The position numbers were made by a program, and so were the translations under genes. The notes beneath the pieces are model-generated. The model saw only the letters and a program-made list of their open reading frames with translations, searched no databases and was not told the DNA's origin. Shown here piece after piece: positions 1-8,865 of a stretch of DNA of 64,000 nt (position 1 is the first letter of the stretch; the number at the start of each line of letters is the position of its first letter). This stretch comes from Pseudomonas sp. S04 (GTDB taxonomy: Bacteria; Pseudomonadota; Gammaproteobacteria; Pseudomonadales; Pseudomonadaceae), in NCBI RefSeq assembly GCF_009834545.1, contig NZ_CP019427.1:3788001-3852000 (forward strand), written 5' to 3'.

Positions 1-1148
1 ACCGCCAGCAGCCGGGCAAAGGCACCAGCCACGGCAACGCCGGGCTGATCGAGCGCGCCAGCGTGATTCCCTATTCGTTCCCCCGCGAGCTGTCGAGCCT
101 GCTGCGCTACGCCCGCAACCAGCAATCGGACGTGCGCTACAGCCTCAAGCACCTGCCCAAGGCCGGTCCCTGGTTGCTGCAATACTGGCGGCACTCCGGG
201 GCCAAGGGCCTGGCCATGGCGACCAAGGCCATGCTGCCGCTGGTGGAACGTTGTGTCAGTGAACATGACCTGCTCTCGACGCCGGCCGGCATGGACCATC
301 TGATCCAGGCCGGCGGCTGGGTCGAGGCCTACAGCTCGATCCCGGCTTTCTTCAAGGCGCAACAGGACGCCGCAGCACTGCAGCGCTTTGGCCTCAATTA
401 CCAGGTGCTCGACCGCGACGAACTGCGGGCACGCCAACCCGGCCTGCACAGCAGCGTGATCGGTGGCATCCACTGGCTCGATCCCAAGACCGTCAGCGAT
501 CCCGGCGGCCTGACCCGTGGCTACGCCGAACTGTTCGTCGAACGCGGCGGCGTGTTTGTCCTCGGCGATGCCCTCTCCCTGCGCCAGGGCGAAGGCAAAT
601 GGCAGGTGCAGACCGAGCAGGGCCTGGTGCTCGGCGACGAAGCCGTGGTCGCCCTCGGTCCGCAAGCCCGGGGCGTCTTCGAACCCCTGGGCTACAAGAT
701 TCCGCTGGCGATCAAGCGCGGCTATCACATGCACTATGCCGCCCTGCCAGGCAGTTGCCTGCAACAACCCTTGCTCGACCCTATCGGCGGTTACGTGCTG
801 GCGCCGATGGTGGGTGGCGTGCGCCTGACCACCGGGATCGAGTTCGCCGACAGTGACGACCCGATCAACGAAATCCAGTTGCGCCGCTGCGAAGAGCTGG
901 CGCGCAAGTTCTACCCGCTGGGCGAGCGCCTGGACGCCGAACCCTGGCTGGGCCGCCGCCCGTGCCTGCCGGACATGTGCCCGGTGATCGGCCCGGCAGC
1001 GCGGCACCCGGGCCTGTGGTTCAACTTCGGCCACGCCCACCACGGCCTGACCCTCGGCCCGGTCTGCGGCCGTTTGCTGGCCGAAATGATGACCGGTGCC
1101 ACCCCGTTCACCGACCCTGCCCCTTACAGCGCCGAGCGCTTCCATTGA
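1..1148 (+). CDS. FAD-dependent D-amino-acid dehydrogenase (DadA) family, 5' partial
   Basis: FAD-dependent oxidoreductase of the DadA/DAO family, expected to oxidise a D-amino acid or related amine to the 2-oxo acid. The reading frame is open from the left edge (codons in phase with base 3), so the N-terminal dinucleotide-binding GxGxxG lies outside the window. The in-frame GTG at 63 is internal, because the codons before it already spell a conserved family segment ([11 protein letters not shown]). The C-terminal FAD-contact segment [13 protein letters not shown] is present near bases 1023-1060, so the 3' end looks intact. An amino-acid ABC ATPase starts 17 bases after the stop, which implies one operon for uptake and oxidation that begins upstream. 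The substrate cannot be read from the sequence. Confidence 0.88.
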   Translation, partial: RQQPGKGTSHGNAGLIERASVIPYSFPRELSSLLRYARNQQSDVRYSLKHLPKAGPWLLQYWRHSGAKGLAMATKAMLPLVERCVSEHDLLSTPAGMDHLIQAGGWVEAYSSIPAFFKAQQDAAALQRFGLNYQVLDRDELRARQPGLHSSVIGGIHWLDPKTVSDPGGLTRGYAELFVERGGVFVLGDALSLRQGEGKWQVQTEQGLVLGDEAVVALGPQARGVFEPLGYKIPLAIKRGYHMHYAALPGSCLQQPLLDPIGGYVLAPMVGGVRLTTGIEFADSDDPINEIQLRRCEELARKFYPLGERLDAEPWLGRRPCLPDMCPVIGPAARHPGLWFNFGHAHHGLTLGPVCGRLLAEMMTGATPFTDPAPYSAERFH

Positions 1149-1165
1149 TTGCCGGAGACCCGACC

Positions 1166-1954
1166 ATGCCTGCCCTCTCTGCCCGTATCGATACGCCGCT
1201 GGCCGTGCAACCCGACACCCGTAAGGTGGTGGTGGATATCGCCGCCCTGAACAAGTTCTATGGCGCCTTCCATGTCTTGCACGACATCAACCTGCAAGTG
1301 CGCGAAGGCGAACGCATCGTCCTGTGCGGGCCTTCCGGCTCGGGTAAATCGACCCTGATCCGCTGCATCAACCGCCTGGAAATCGCCGAGAAAGGCCGGA
1401 TCCTGGTGAATGACACCGACCTGTCCCAGAACACCCGCGAGGCGGCCAAGGTGCGCAGCGAAGTGGGCATGGTGTTCCAGCATTTCAATCTGTTCCCGCA
1501 CATGAGCGTGCTCGACAACTGCACCCTGGCGCCGATCTCGGTGCGTGGCCTGAGCCGCAAGAAAGCCGAGGAACTGGCCGAGCACTTCCTGCACAAAGTC
1601 GGGATCGCCAGCCAGGCCGGCAAGTACCCCAGCCAGCTCTCCGGCGGCCAGCAACAGCGCGTGGCCATCGCCCGGGCGTTGTGCATGGAACCGAAAATCA
1701 TGCTGTTCGACGAGCCCACTTCGGCGCTCGACCCGGAGATGGTCAGCGAAGTGCTGGACGTGATGGTGAAACTGGCTGGCAGCGGCATGACCATGCTCTG
1801 CGTGACCCACGAGATGGGGTTTGCCCGGCAAGTGGCCGAGCGCGTGCTGTTTCTCGACGGTGGCCAGATCATCGAGGACGCCCCGCCGGAAGACTTCTTC
1901 AACGCCCCGAAAAGCCCACGGGCCAAGGCCTTCCTGGCGCAGATCGTGCATTGA
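1166..1954 (+). CDS. Polar amino-acid ABC transporter ATP-binding protein (GlnQ/AapP type)
   Basis: Cytoplasmic ATPase of a polar amino-acid importer, 262 residues. Walker [10 protein letters not shown] is at 55-63, the Q-loop Gln near 105, signature LSGGQ at 158-162, Walker B IMLFDE at 178-183 and the H-loop His at 215. The D-loop is SALDP and the [10 protein letters not shown] region following it is typical of the GlnQ/HisP subfamily. The ATG at 1166 is chosen because the open frame further upstream (from 962) only overlaps the preceding gene. About 25 extra N-terminal residues precede the core domain compared with GlnQ. The permease and binding-protein genes are not in the window and presumably lie upstream of the DadA-like gene. 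Confidence 0.93.
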   Translation: MPALSARIDTPLAVQPDTRKVVVDIAALNKFYGAFHVLHDINLQVREGERIVLCGPSGSGKSTLIRCINRLEIAEKGRILVNDTDLSQNTREAAKVRSEVGMVFQHFNLFPHMSVLDNCTLAPISVRGLSRKKAEELAEHFLHKVGIASQAGKYPSQLSGGQQQRVAIARALCMEPKIMLFDEPTSALDPEMVSEVLDVMVKLAGSGMTMLCVTHEMGFARQVAERVLFLDGGQIIEDAPPEDFFNAPKSPRAKAFLAQIVH

Positions 1955-1962
1955 CACAGGCC

Positions 1963-1986
1963 AGGCCCGCAGGGTGCTGCGGGCCT
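1963..1986 (+). terminator. Perfect 10-bp stem hairpin after ABC ATPase gene
   Basis: AGGCCCGCAG (1963-1972), GGTG loop and CTGCGGGCCT (1977-1986) form a perfect stem 9 bases after the stop codon. No T-run follows, so it may terminate poorly on its own or act as an mRNA 3'-end stabiliser. Confidence 0.5.
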
Positions 1987-2063
1987 GACTGACGAACGTC
2001 AGGCGACTATTGGGCCATACCCGCTAATCTCCCATGGCAATTCTTCAGCACTGGAGGTTGGTC

Positions 2064-2516
2064 ATGAATCCCAGATATCCACTGGTCGCCCTGCTGGTCA
2101 GCGCGAGCCTGTTTGGTTGTACCACGTCAAGCGAGCACGGGATCAGCATTCCCCTGGCGGCCACTCGGCACAACGTCGGGCAAATCGCCAATACCACCCT
2201 GGCCAATTGGGACCAGAACACCGGGTTCGACTTTTTCATCAGCGGCGTGCCCACCGGCACCTCCCTGCCCCTGCGCATCTACACCTTCATCCATAAGGGC
2301 AGTTGCCAGCAGCCCGGCCCGGTGGCCTATGCGATGAACGACAAGGTCAATACCGAACGCGCCGCCGTTGCCGGCTGGACCTTTTCCAGGAGCGCCCCCA
2401 TCGCCCTACCGGAGTTGCTGGCCGGCCAGTACTCGATCGTCCTGCGATCGGCACCGGAGGACGGCAACCTCGATCTGTTCTGTGGCGATATTCCCCCGGG
2501 CGGCACAGCAAAATAG
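2064..2516 (+). CDS. Putative lipoprotein, unknown function
   Basis: 150-residue predicted lipoprotein. Residues 1-18 form a short basic N-terminus plus hydrophobic stretch ending in the lipobox SLFGC, so the mature protein would start at the Cys and be lipid-anchored. The start at 2064 has GGAGG seven bases upstream (2053-2057). An ATG at 2034 in the same frame is less likely because it would put ten extra residues before the signal peptide. The mature part is rich in Gly, Pro and aromatic residues with alternating hydrophobic positions and two Cys (in GSCQQPGP and DLFCGD), suggesting a small beta-sandwich with one disulfide. I do not recognise the family. It stands alone between a hairpin and a small minus-strand gene. 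Confidence 0.75.
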   Translation: MNPRYPLVALLVSASLFGCTTSSEHGISIPLAATRHNVGQIANTTLANWDQNTGFDFFISGVPTGTSLPLRIYTFIHKGSCQQPGPVAYAMNDKVNTERAAVAGWTFSRSAPIALPELLAGQYSIVLRSAPEDGNLDLFCGDIPPGGTAK

Positions 2517-2527
2517 TCGAGGCGCGA

Positions 2528-2689
2528 TCAGCTCTCGACCGGGCTGCTTGGATCCTGACTGGCTTCAGCCGCCAGCTTCAAGCGGTCGGCTTTGCTGATG
2601 TACTTGTCCTTGTTGACTGGGGCCAGCTTGGCGCTGGCCTTTTTCGCGTGGGCTTTTAACAGCTGCTTGATTTTCTTACGGCGATTCAT
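2528..2689 (-). CDS. Small basic DUF2986-like protein
   Basis: 53-residue protein read on the minus strand: it begins MNRRKKIKQLLKAHAKKASA, contains YISKADRLKLA at residues 30-40 and ends in an acidic tail. The N-terminal two thirds is very Lys/Arg-rich. The N-terminal MNRRKKI and the central Y-I-S-K-A-D-R motif match what I know of the DUF2986 family of short gammaproteobacterial proteins of unknown function. The ATG at 2689 is preceded on the minus strand by GAGCACC, a weak ribosome site. The gene is short but its composition and motif make it credible as coding. Confidence 0.7.
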   Translation of the reverse strand: MNRRKKIKQLLKAHAKKASAKLAPVNKDKYISKADRLKLAAEASQDPSSPVES

Positions 2690-2910
2690 GGTGCTCTACT
2701 CAGGGTGACAATGGCGCGATGGTAGCAGCTAACGGTCTTGAAGCAGGACCCCATGGCGCGCCTGGATGCAGGACACTGGACACAGATAGGCCACCTGAAA
2801 CCGGTCAGTTGACCACCGACTCCTGAGAACAGGCCGCTGCTGTCTTGAAAAACCAGATCGCAAACGTGAGAGTCGACCACTTCAATGAATGGATGCAGAG
2901 AGGTTGTAGC

Positions 2911-3504
2911 GTGAAGTGGCTATTTGAAGTGATCGCAGCCGTCGGGGTGGTACTGGGTGCAATCAGGGTGATTTATGACATGACCACCGTCACCCGATCC
3001 CGACTCAAAGAAGACTATCTATTCGCAAAGGGCTTCCTCAAAAGTCTTGAGCAGGAGCCCAACACCCACCACTTGGTGATGGATCGCGGCTACTACGCTT
3101 TGGCGGGTACTACCGCGATTACGGTCGCGGAAATTGCCTATCTGATCTCGCTGACCCACCCTGACAAATCCTTGAGAAGTTACATCGCCGCCAGGAAATA
3201 CCTGCAGATCATGCCCTCCAGTTACAAGGTTGGGTTTCGCAAAAAGTACAAAAACCCTTGGTCAAGAAGATGGCGTAAATCGGTGTACCTTTTCATGTAC
3301 TTGATGGGCGCCAGCCTGTCGATGTCTCCTCTCATTTTGCAAAAGCCTCTTGGATTGGAGGCAACATCGTTACTCATGATGATTGTGACCGTTCCAAGCT
3401 TCGGCTTTTTAGCGTTTGATTCCTTGCGCAGCTTCATGAAGATCAAGGCCGGTGAAGAACTGGTCAGAGATCAAACTGAACACGTACAGAAATTAATCGT
3501 GTAG
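2911..3504 (+). CDS. Hypothetical membrane protein
   Basis: About 197 residues and no family recognised. The likely start is GTG 2911, seven bases after AGAGAGG (2897-2903); the frame stays open back to a TTG at 2845, so an N-terminus up to 22 residues longer is possible. A first membrane segment covers about residues 3-20 (WLFEVIAAVGVVLGAIRVIY), followed by a charged soluble stretch with many Lys/Arg. Two further hydrophobic segments near the C-terminus are separated by only a few residues. The codons are visibly more A/T-rich than in the flanking genes, which could indicate recent acquisition. It faces the VOC gene convergently. Confidence 0.6.
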   Translation: MKWLFEVIAAVGVVLGAIRVIYDMTTVTRSRLKEDYLFAKGFLKSLEQEPNTHHLVMDRGYYALAGTTAITVAEIAYLISLTHPDKSLRSYIAARKYLQIMPSSYKVGFRKKYKNPWSRRWRKSVYLFMYLMGASLSMSPLILQKPLGLEATSLLMMIVTVPSFGFLAFDSLRSFMKIKAGEELVRDQTEHVQKLIV

Positions 3505-3568
3505 GTGGCCGCCATGAGACCTTTGGGGGCCAGGACAGTCGGCCTGCCCTGCCCCCGGTTGACGCGGG

Positions 3569-4048
3569 TTAACCCTTGATCGCGGCCTCAATGGCGGCGA
3601 CATCGATTTTGCCCATCTCCATCATTGCCGCGAAGGCGCGCTTGGCCACCGCTCGGTCGGGGTGGGTGAAGGCCGCCGTGAGCACTCGCGGAGTGATCTG
3701 CCACGACAGTCCCCAGCGGTCCTTGCACCAGCCGCAGGCGCTGGCCTCGCCGCCGTTGCCGACAATCGCGTCCCACAGGCGGTCGGTTTCGGCCTGATCG
3801 TCAGTCGCGACCTGGAACGAAAACGCCTCGTTATGCTTGAACGCCGGCCCGCCGTTCAATCCCAGGCAAGGGATGCCCATCACATTGAACTCCACCGTCA
3901 ACACATCGCCCTGCTTGCCCGCCGGGTAGTCGCCGGGCGCACGATGCGCAGCGCCCACCGTGCTGTCGGGGAAGGTCTTGGCGTAGAAGGTCGCGGCGTC
4001 CAGGGCATCGCCGTTGAACCACAGACAGATCGTATTTTTGCTGACCAT
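3569..4048 (-). CDS. VOC family protein (PhnB/YjdN-like glyoxalase fold)
   Basis: 159-residue protein of the vicinal oxygen chelate superfamily, PhnB/YjdN-like branch (often annotated as 3-demethylubiquinone-9 methyltransferase-like). Recognisable segments are the opening ICLWFNGDALDAATFYAKTF, the central GIPCLGLNGGPAFKHNEAFS, and CGWCKDRWGLSWQITP about two thirds along, followed by an Ala-rich C-terminal helix ending in KIDVAAIEAAIKG. TGGAG lies about eight bases before the ATG. The family binds a metal in a cupped beta-sheet, but the substrate of this branch is generally unknown. It is a single gene, divergent from the TonB receptor. Confidence 0.85.
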   Translation of the reverse strand: MVSKNTICLWFNGDALDAATFYAKTFPDSTVGAAHRAPGDYPAGKQGDVLTVEFNVMGIPCLGLNGGPAFKHNEAFSFQVATDDQAETDRLWDAIVGNGGEASACGWCKDRWGLSWQITPRVLTAAFTHPDRAVAKRAFAAMMEMGKIDVAAIEAAIKG

Positions 4049-4348
4049 TTTGTTTCTCCAGAATTGGCACAGACCGGTTCATTCTAGCTGCACCGTTCAT
4101 CGCCCCATGGCAGCATGGCGGTTTACCCAGGATCAGGAAGATCATGCTTATTCGACTGACGCAGGTTTCGTCTTCATCGATGAGTGGGAACCCTTGGCCA
4201 GTCATCCGCAGATCCTGGTCCAGACCATGATCTGGCAGGCAAGCCACTGAAATTCACGGTAAAAAACCGGGTTTTCATGTGTTCCCCGGGGGCTCCCCGG
4301 CGTCGCAGTTGTTTACTGCCCGCCCCCTTTTCGTCTGGAGTTCGCCCG
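4049..4348. other. Intergenic region between divergent VOC gene and TonB receptor
   Basis: About 300 bases without a supported gene. It must hold the promoters of both divergent genes. By eye I see no convincing Fur box (GATAATGATAATCATTATC type) and no sigma factor or anti-sigma gene next to the receptor. Confidence 0.4.
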
Positions 4349-6486
4349 ATGCCCGCGTCCAAATCCTTGCCCACTGCATTACTGGGCCTGGCCCTGGCCT
4401 GGCCCTGGCCTGTCCGGCCATGGCCGAGGCGCAGGGCCTGGAATTGGGCCAGGTGCTGATCGGTGCCGAAGAGCGCAGCGGCGAAGACGCCTCGGTGGAA
4501 GAAGCCAAGGCCCGGCTGGCCCAGGTGCCCGGCGGCACTAACGTGGTCGACCTGCGCCGGCCGCTCCAGGGCCGGGTGGCCAGCAACCAGGATGTGTTGG
4601 CCTATCAGCCGGGGATCTATGCCCAGTCCGCGGGCAACGAAGGGGTCAAGATCTCGATCCGTGGCTCGGGGATCAACCGCGCCCCTGGCGCCCATGCCTC
4701 GGGACTGTACGCCATGCTCGACGGCCTGCCTTTGACCGGCCCAGGCGGCACCCCCTATGAACTGCTCGAGCCGCTGTGGCTCGATCACGTGGAAGTGCTG
4801 CGCGGCGCCAACGGTTTCGACCGCGGCGCCCTCGCCCTGGGCGGCGCCATCGACTACGTCAGCCACACCGGCTATGACTCACCGCTGTTGCAGGTGCGCT
4901 ACGGGATCGGCAGCCACGGCTACCAGCAGCGCCAGGTCAGCTCCGGCCAGGTGCTGGGCGACTTCGATTACTACCTGGCCGTGACCGATGCCCGCTCCGA
5001 TGGTTACCAGGATCACACCGCCAGCGACAGCCAGGGGTTCATCGCCAACGTCGGCTACCGCTTCAACCCGAACCTGGAAACCCGCTTCTACCTGCGCTAC
5101 CGCCAGACCGACAACGACCTGGCCGGGCGGGTCAGCAAGTACTCGATCGAGCACGACCCACGGGCCGCCAACCCTGCGTACGTGGCGCGCGACGATCGCC
5201 GCGAGCAACCGGGCAGCACCTTCATCGGCAACAAGACCACCTACTACATCGACGACGATTCGAGCATCCAGACCGGCCTGGTCTACCACGACTACCCGAT
5301 GGACCTGCGCGAAGGACCCAACCGCCTGAAAGTCGCCTACAGCGATGTCAGCGGCACCTTCGACTACAAGCGCCGCGACACCCTCTGGGGCCTGGAAAGC
5401 CAGAGCACCCTGGGCCTGCGCACCACCAAACACCTGCCCAACGCCGGCGCCAGCGAAGAAGTGCGCATCCCCACCGGCAACACCGCAGGCTACGCGCCGG
5501 GCACACCGATGCGCGACTTCACCTACCAGGGTTCGGACTCCGTGCTGCACGCCGGCAACGACCTGGAAATCGCTGACGACCTGTGGCTGACCACCGGCCT
5601 CGCCGCCCTCTACACCCGCCGCGAAAGCGCCGTCACCTACCCCGAGGAAGGCGGCAAGACCAGCCAACACGACTGGGACTACGCCGCCCGTCTGGGCCTG
5701 CGCTACCAGTTGACGCCCGGCGTGCAAGTGTTCGGCAACCTCAGCCGCTCGGTGGAAGCACCCCACCCCTGGTCGCTGATCTACAGCTCGAACATTCGTT
5801 TCCCGCAAGGCAGCGGTCCCGCCAGCGGCACCCAGCGCGACCCGATCGAACTGCAAAACCAGACTGCCACCACCCTCGAACTCGGCGGACGCGGCGATGC
5901 CGTCCTCGGACAATGGAGCCTGTCCTGGTACTACGCCCAGGTCCGCCATGAACTGCTCTCCGTCCTGCCGGACGCCAACACCGTCACCCCCTACGAACTC
6001 AACGCCAGCCCCACCGTGCACCAGGGCGTGGAAGCCAGCCTGCAAAGCACCCTGTGGGCATCGCCAACCGGTGAACAACTGAGCCTGCGCCAGAGCTACA
6101 CCTTCAGCGACTTCCACTACCGCGACGACGACCACTTCGACGATAACCGCCTACCCGGCCTGCCAATGCACTACTACCAAGGCGAACTGCGCTACGACTG
6201 GCCCCTGGGCTTCTTCGCCGCAATCAACAGCCAACTGGTCTCCAAAGTCGCCGTCGACTACGCCAACAGCGAATACGCCGACCCCTACGCCCTCTTCGGC
6301 GCCACCCTGGGCTACAACGCCCCGAAGGGCGACTGGCAAACCTGGCTGGACCTGCGCAATTTGACGGATAAACGGTACGCGGCGACGGTTACGCCGGGGT
6401 ATGACGATAGGGGGTTGGATGCAGCACGGTCGACGCCTGGGGAAGGGTTTGGGGTTTATGCGGGGGTTTCTTGGAGTTTGCGGTGA
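4349..6486 (+). CDS. TonB-dependent receptor, frameshifted in the signal peptide by an 11-bp tandem duplication
   Basis: Outer-membrane TonB-dependent receptor (siderophore or metal-chelate class): N-terminal plug with LAYQPGIYAQSAGNEGVKIS and VEVLRGANGFDRGALALGGA, then a long beta-barrel. The natural start is ATG 4349, eight bases after TGGAG, and it opens a good signal peptide (MPASKSLPTALLGLALA). That frame runs into TGA at 4459, while the receptor body is read in the next frame, open from a GTG at 4279 that would give no complete signal peptide. The cause is visible: GGCCTGGCCCT occurs twice in tandem (4385-4395, 4396-4406). Removing one copy restores a 708-residue protein starting ...LALACPAMAEAQG. 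As written the receptor is probably off, or the extra unit is an assembly error. The last codons read VSWSLR rather than the usual terminal Phe. Confidence 0.85.
4385..4412 (+). repeat. 11-bp tandem repeat (2.5 copies) in signal-peptide coding region
   Basis: Units GGCCTGGCCCT at 4385-4395 and 4396-4406, then the partial GGCCTG at 4407-4412. Eleven is not a multiple of three, so copy number decides the reading frame: 1 or 4 copies join the start to the receptor body, 2 or 3 do not. Confidence 0.9.
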
Positions 6487-6515
6487 GGGGCAGAAAGCGT
6501 GTCCGCCTTTCAACC

Positions 6516-7094
6516 TCAAATCGCCGGACCACACTTCGCAAATCGCATCAGCGACGGATAAAGCTCTTCGAAATCTGAACTGAGCGGTAAATACAGGTTT
6601 GTCAGTTCTTCAAAAGCGTCATGTAGGTTCTCAGGCCCGGATAAACGTTCGGATATAACGTCTAGTCCGTGGCCGATCATTGAAAAGTCCCTGTACGCTC
6701 CAAGCCAGTCTTCAGAAATGATCAATGGCGCAATCCGAGCCAGGCGCTCGGGCAAATCGGCTTCGCTCCTTAGAACGGTGTAAACCCTTTTAGAGAACGC
6801 ATCCAAGGTTGTCTCGGCGTATCGGTCCCAATCCCGAGCCAGGCAGTGATCGAAAAACATGTCGAGCGCAATGCCCGCATATCTACGTCGCGTGACAGTG
6901 AACCGGCCTAAGGCCCTTCTGACGACAGGATGGGAATCAGTGAAGACGTCAATCTTGCGATGAAGGTTGATCGCTTCTTCAGTCCTGGCAGAAAAGCGAC
7001 CTGCAAGCGCTCCTTTCACGAAATCTCCATAGAGGCTTCCCAGCAACTGTTCTGGCTCCTGACCACCTAAATGGAGATGTGCGAGGTAGTTCAT
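6516..7094 (-). CDS. acpH: ACP phosphodiesterase (acyl-carrier-protein hydrolase)
   Basis: 192-residue cytoplasmic enzyme that removes the 4'-phosphopantetheine group from holo-ACP. The N-terminus MNYLAHLHLGG and the DFVKG, LHRKIDVFTDSHP and ALDMFFDHCLARDW segments are hallmarks of the AcpH family (an HD-like metal site), and the length matches E. coli AcpH (193). The frame extends 29 codons upstream of Met 7094, but the homologous start is clearly MNYL. The gene is monocistronic and divergent from the AhpD-like gene. Base composition here is less GC-rich than in the surrounding core genes. Confidence 0.9.
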   Translation of the reverse strand: MNYLAHLHLGGQEPEQLLGSLYGDFVKGALAGRFSARTEEAINLHRKIDVFTDSHPVVRRALGRFTVTRRRYAGIALDMFFDHCLARDWDRYAETTLDAFSKRVYTVLRSEADLPERLARIAPLIISEDWLGAYRDFSMIGHGLDVISERLSGPENLHDAFEELTNLYLPLSSDFEELYPSLMRFAKCGPAI

Positions 7095-7272
7095 GGTCAC
7101 CCAATGTCGGAAAAAATGATGTTGAGGTGATGCAATGGATCGCAAGCTAAGTGTTTCGCTTGAAATATCGAATAAAACCATACCATCCTAAAGATAGGCA
7201 ATTCAACTCAACGCATAATTTTCGCCTATTCAATTCTGTTGATAGTGGATATCACTTCAGTTGCATTGCACG

Positions 7273-7292
7273 CCTACCTACTGGATGGTAGA
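7273..7292 (+). promoter_or_regulatory. Operator-like site, left end of electrophile island
   Basis: CCTACCTACTGGATGGTAGA, with inverted arms CTACC/GGTAG. It matches 14 of 20 bases with the site at 14831-14850 in front of the other arm of the island. It lies 59-78 bases before the AhpD-like start, a place where a repressor could block transcription. Candidate binding site of one of the two TetR proteins encoded nearby. Confidence 0.55.
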
Positions 7293-7350
7293 TTTGATTC
7301 ATGTTTCAGGCTGCTCCATGTCCACTGTCCCCTACCTCTGTGAGAATCCC

Positions 7351-7683
7351 ATGCAAGATTGGAAGCAAACCCGCAACGACATCAACACTCGCCTCGTTGA
7401 ACTCAATAGCCTATCCCCAGAAACCATGAAAGGCATGGCTGCGCTGGGCGCCGCTGGCGGAAAGACCAACCACCTGGACGCCAAAACCCGCGAACTGATA
7501 TCCCTGGCCGTGGCCGTGACCACCCGCTGCGACGGTTGCATTGCCTTCCACGCAGCGCAAGCCAAGAAACTCGGTATCACCAGTGAAGAGGTAGCCGAAG
7601 CACTGGGCGTAGCCATCAACATGAACGCTGGTGCCGCGCTGGTTTACAGCACTCACGTCCTTGACGCGTTCGACAAATCCTGA
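7351..7683 (+). CDS. AhpD-like carboxymuconolactone decarboxylase family protein
   Basis: 110-residue all-helical AhpD-fold protein. The redox pair C60-x-x-C63 with His67 (TTRCDGCIAFH) is the proton-relay motif of this family, in which the two Cys act as an alkylhydroperoxidase or disulfide reductase. The C-terminal VAEALGVAINMNAGAALVYS is typical of the short single-domain members. Met 7351 is preferred. An in-frame ATG at 7318 would add 11 residues, and the open frame further upstream crosses the operator-like palindrome at 7273, so it is not coding. First gene of the plus-strand arm of the island; it is followed 45 bases later by the OYE-like gene. Confidence 0.9.
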   Translation: MQDWKQTRNDINTRLVELNSLSPETMKGMAALGAAGGKTNHLDAKTRELISLAVAVTTRCDGCIAFHAAQAKKLGITSEEVAEALGVAINMNAGAALVYSTHVLDAFDKS

Positions 7684-7728
7684 ATCCAACGCCAACCCTC
7701 ATCCTTTCAAACGACGTCGAGATTAGTC

Positions 7729-8835
7729 ATGAACAAGTTGTTCACCCCGTACGATTTGTCCGGTATTACGCTCAAAAACCGTGTTGTCATGGCGCCAATG
7801 ACTCGCACCCGAACGCTGGACAATGTTCCCAACGAATCCACCGCTCTGTATTACGCGCAACGCGCTTCCGCCGGCCTTCTGATCACTGAAGGTTTGCCGA
7901 TTTCCGACGAGGCCCGTGGCTACCTCTACACACCGGGTATTTATGCCGAAGGACACCTGCCCGGCTGGCGTCAGGTCACCGAAGAAGTGCATGCCAAAGA
8001 TGGGAAAATTTTCGCGCAGTTGTGGCACGTAGGTCGCATGTCTCATCAGTCGGTACATGGCATGGTGCCGGTCTCCTCGGGGACTGTGCCTGCCGTGGAT
8101 ACCACAGTGTATGCATGGGTCGAGCCAGGTAAATCAGGCCCGGTTCAACCCAGCGCACCTCGTGCATTGAAAACTGACGAAGTGAAACGCGTCATCGCGG
8201 ACTTCGTAAAGTCTGCGCGCATGGCGATTGACGCCGGTTTTGACGGTATCGAAATCATGGCCGCCAACGGCTTCCTGTTCGATCAGTTCCTGAGCAGCGC
8301 CCTAAATACCCGCACTGACCAGTACGGTGGCTCCATCGCTAATCGTCAGCGCTTCTTACTGGAAACCATCGACGCAATTGCGGCTGAAATTGGCGGTTCG
8401 AAAGTCGGCGTACGTTTCTCCCCATTCGGCCGCCTTTATGACTTCGGTGTGTACGAAGGCGAAGAAGAAACCTGGATGAGCATGGCGGCTGCGCTCAACG
8501 ATCGCGAACTGGCGTTCGTTCACCTGAACTACCAGCCGACCATCCTTGCCGCGCAAACACCACCTGGTTTCGGCGCGGCATTCCGCGAGACCTACAAAGG
8601 CACCTTGATGGCCGCCGGCGGCTTCACCAAAGAGATCGCAGAGTCGGAACTGGCCAAGAGTGAACTGGACCTGATCGCCTTCGGCACGGCCTACATTGCC
8701 AATCCTGATCTGGTAGAGCGGATGCAAAACGATTGGCCACTTGCTGAGGGTGATCGTGCAACCTACTACGGCGTGAGTGGTTCGATTGAAAAGGGTTACA
8801 CCGACTATCCGGAATATACAGCGGCCTATGCCTGA
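7729..8835 (+). CDS. Old Yellow Enzyme-family flavin oxidoreductase (NemA-like), atypical active site
   Basis: 368-residue FMN-dependent alkene/nitro reductase family member. MAPMTRTRTLDN at 21-32, QLWHVGRMSH near 97-106 and TDQYGGSIANRQRF place it with NemA and related enzymes. The family pattern H-x-x-N/H-G-Y-L that anchors the substrate carbonyl and supplies the proton-donating Tyr reads M177-A-A-N180-G-F182-L here. Thus the canonical His is Met and the Tyr is Phe; only the Asn remains. The flavin would still be reduced by NAD(P)H, but protonation of ordinary enones should be impaired, so quinones, nitro compounds or another acceptor may be the substrate. It lies between the AhpD-like and tautomerase genes in one operon. 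Confidence 0.9.
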   Translation: MNKLFTPYDLSGITLKNRVVMAPMTRTRTLDNVPNESTALYYAQRASAGLLITEGLPISDEARGYLYTPGIYAEGHLPGWRQVTEEVHAKDGKIFAQLWHVGRMSHQSVHGMVPVSSGTVPAVDTTVYAWVEPGKSGPVQPSAPRALKTDEVKRVIADFVKSARMAIDAGFDGIEIMAANGFLFDQFLSSALNTRTDQYGGSIANRQRFLLETIDAIAAEIGGSKVGVRFSPFGRLYDFGVYEGEEETWMSMAAALNDRELAFVHLNYQPTILAAQTPPGFGAAFRETYKGTLMAAGGFTKEIAESELAKSELDLIAFGTAYIANPDLVERMQNDWPLAEGDRATYYGVSGSIEKGYTDYPEYTAAYA

Positions 8836-8865
8836 CATTCCTTTTCCAGCATTCAGGAGCACACC

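Noticed and set aside
4049..4348. Fur box upstream of the TonB receptor
   Set aside because: No 19-bp match to the GATAATGATAATCATTATC pattern could be found by eye.
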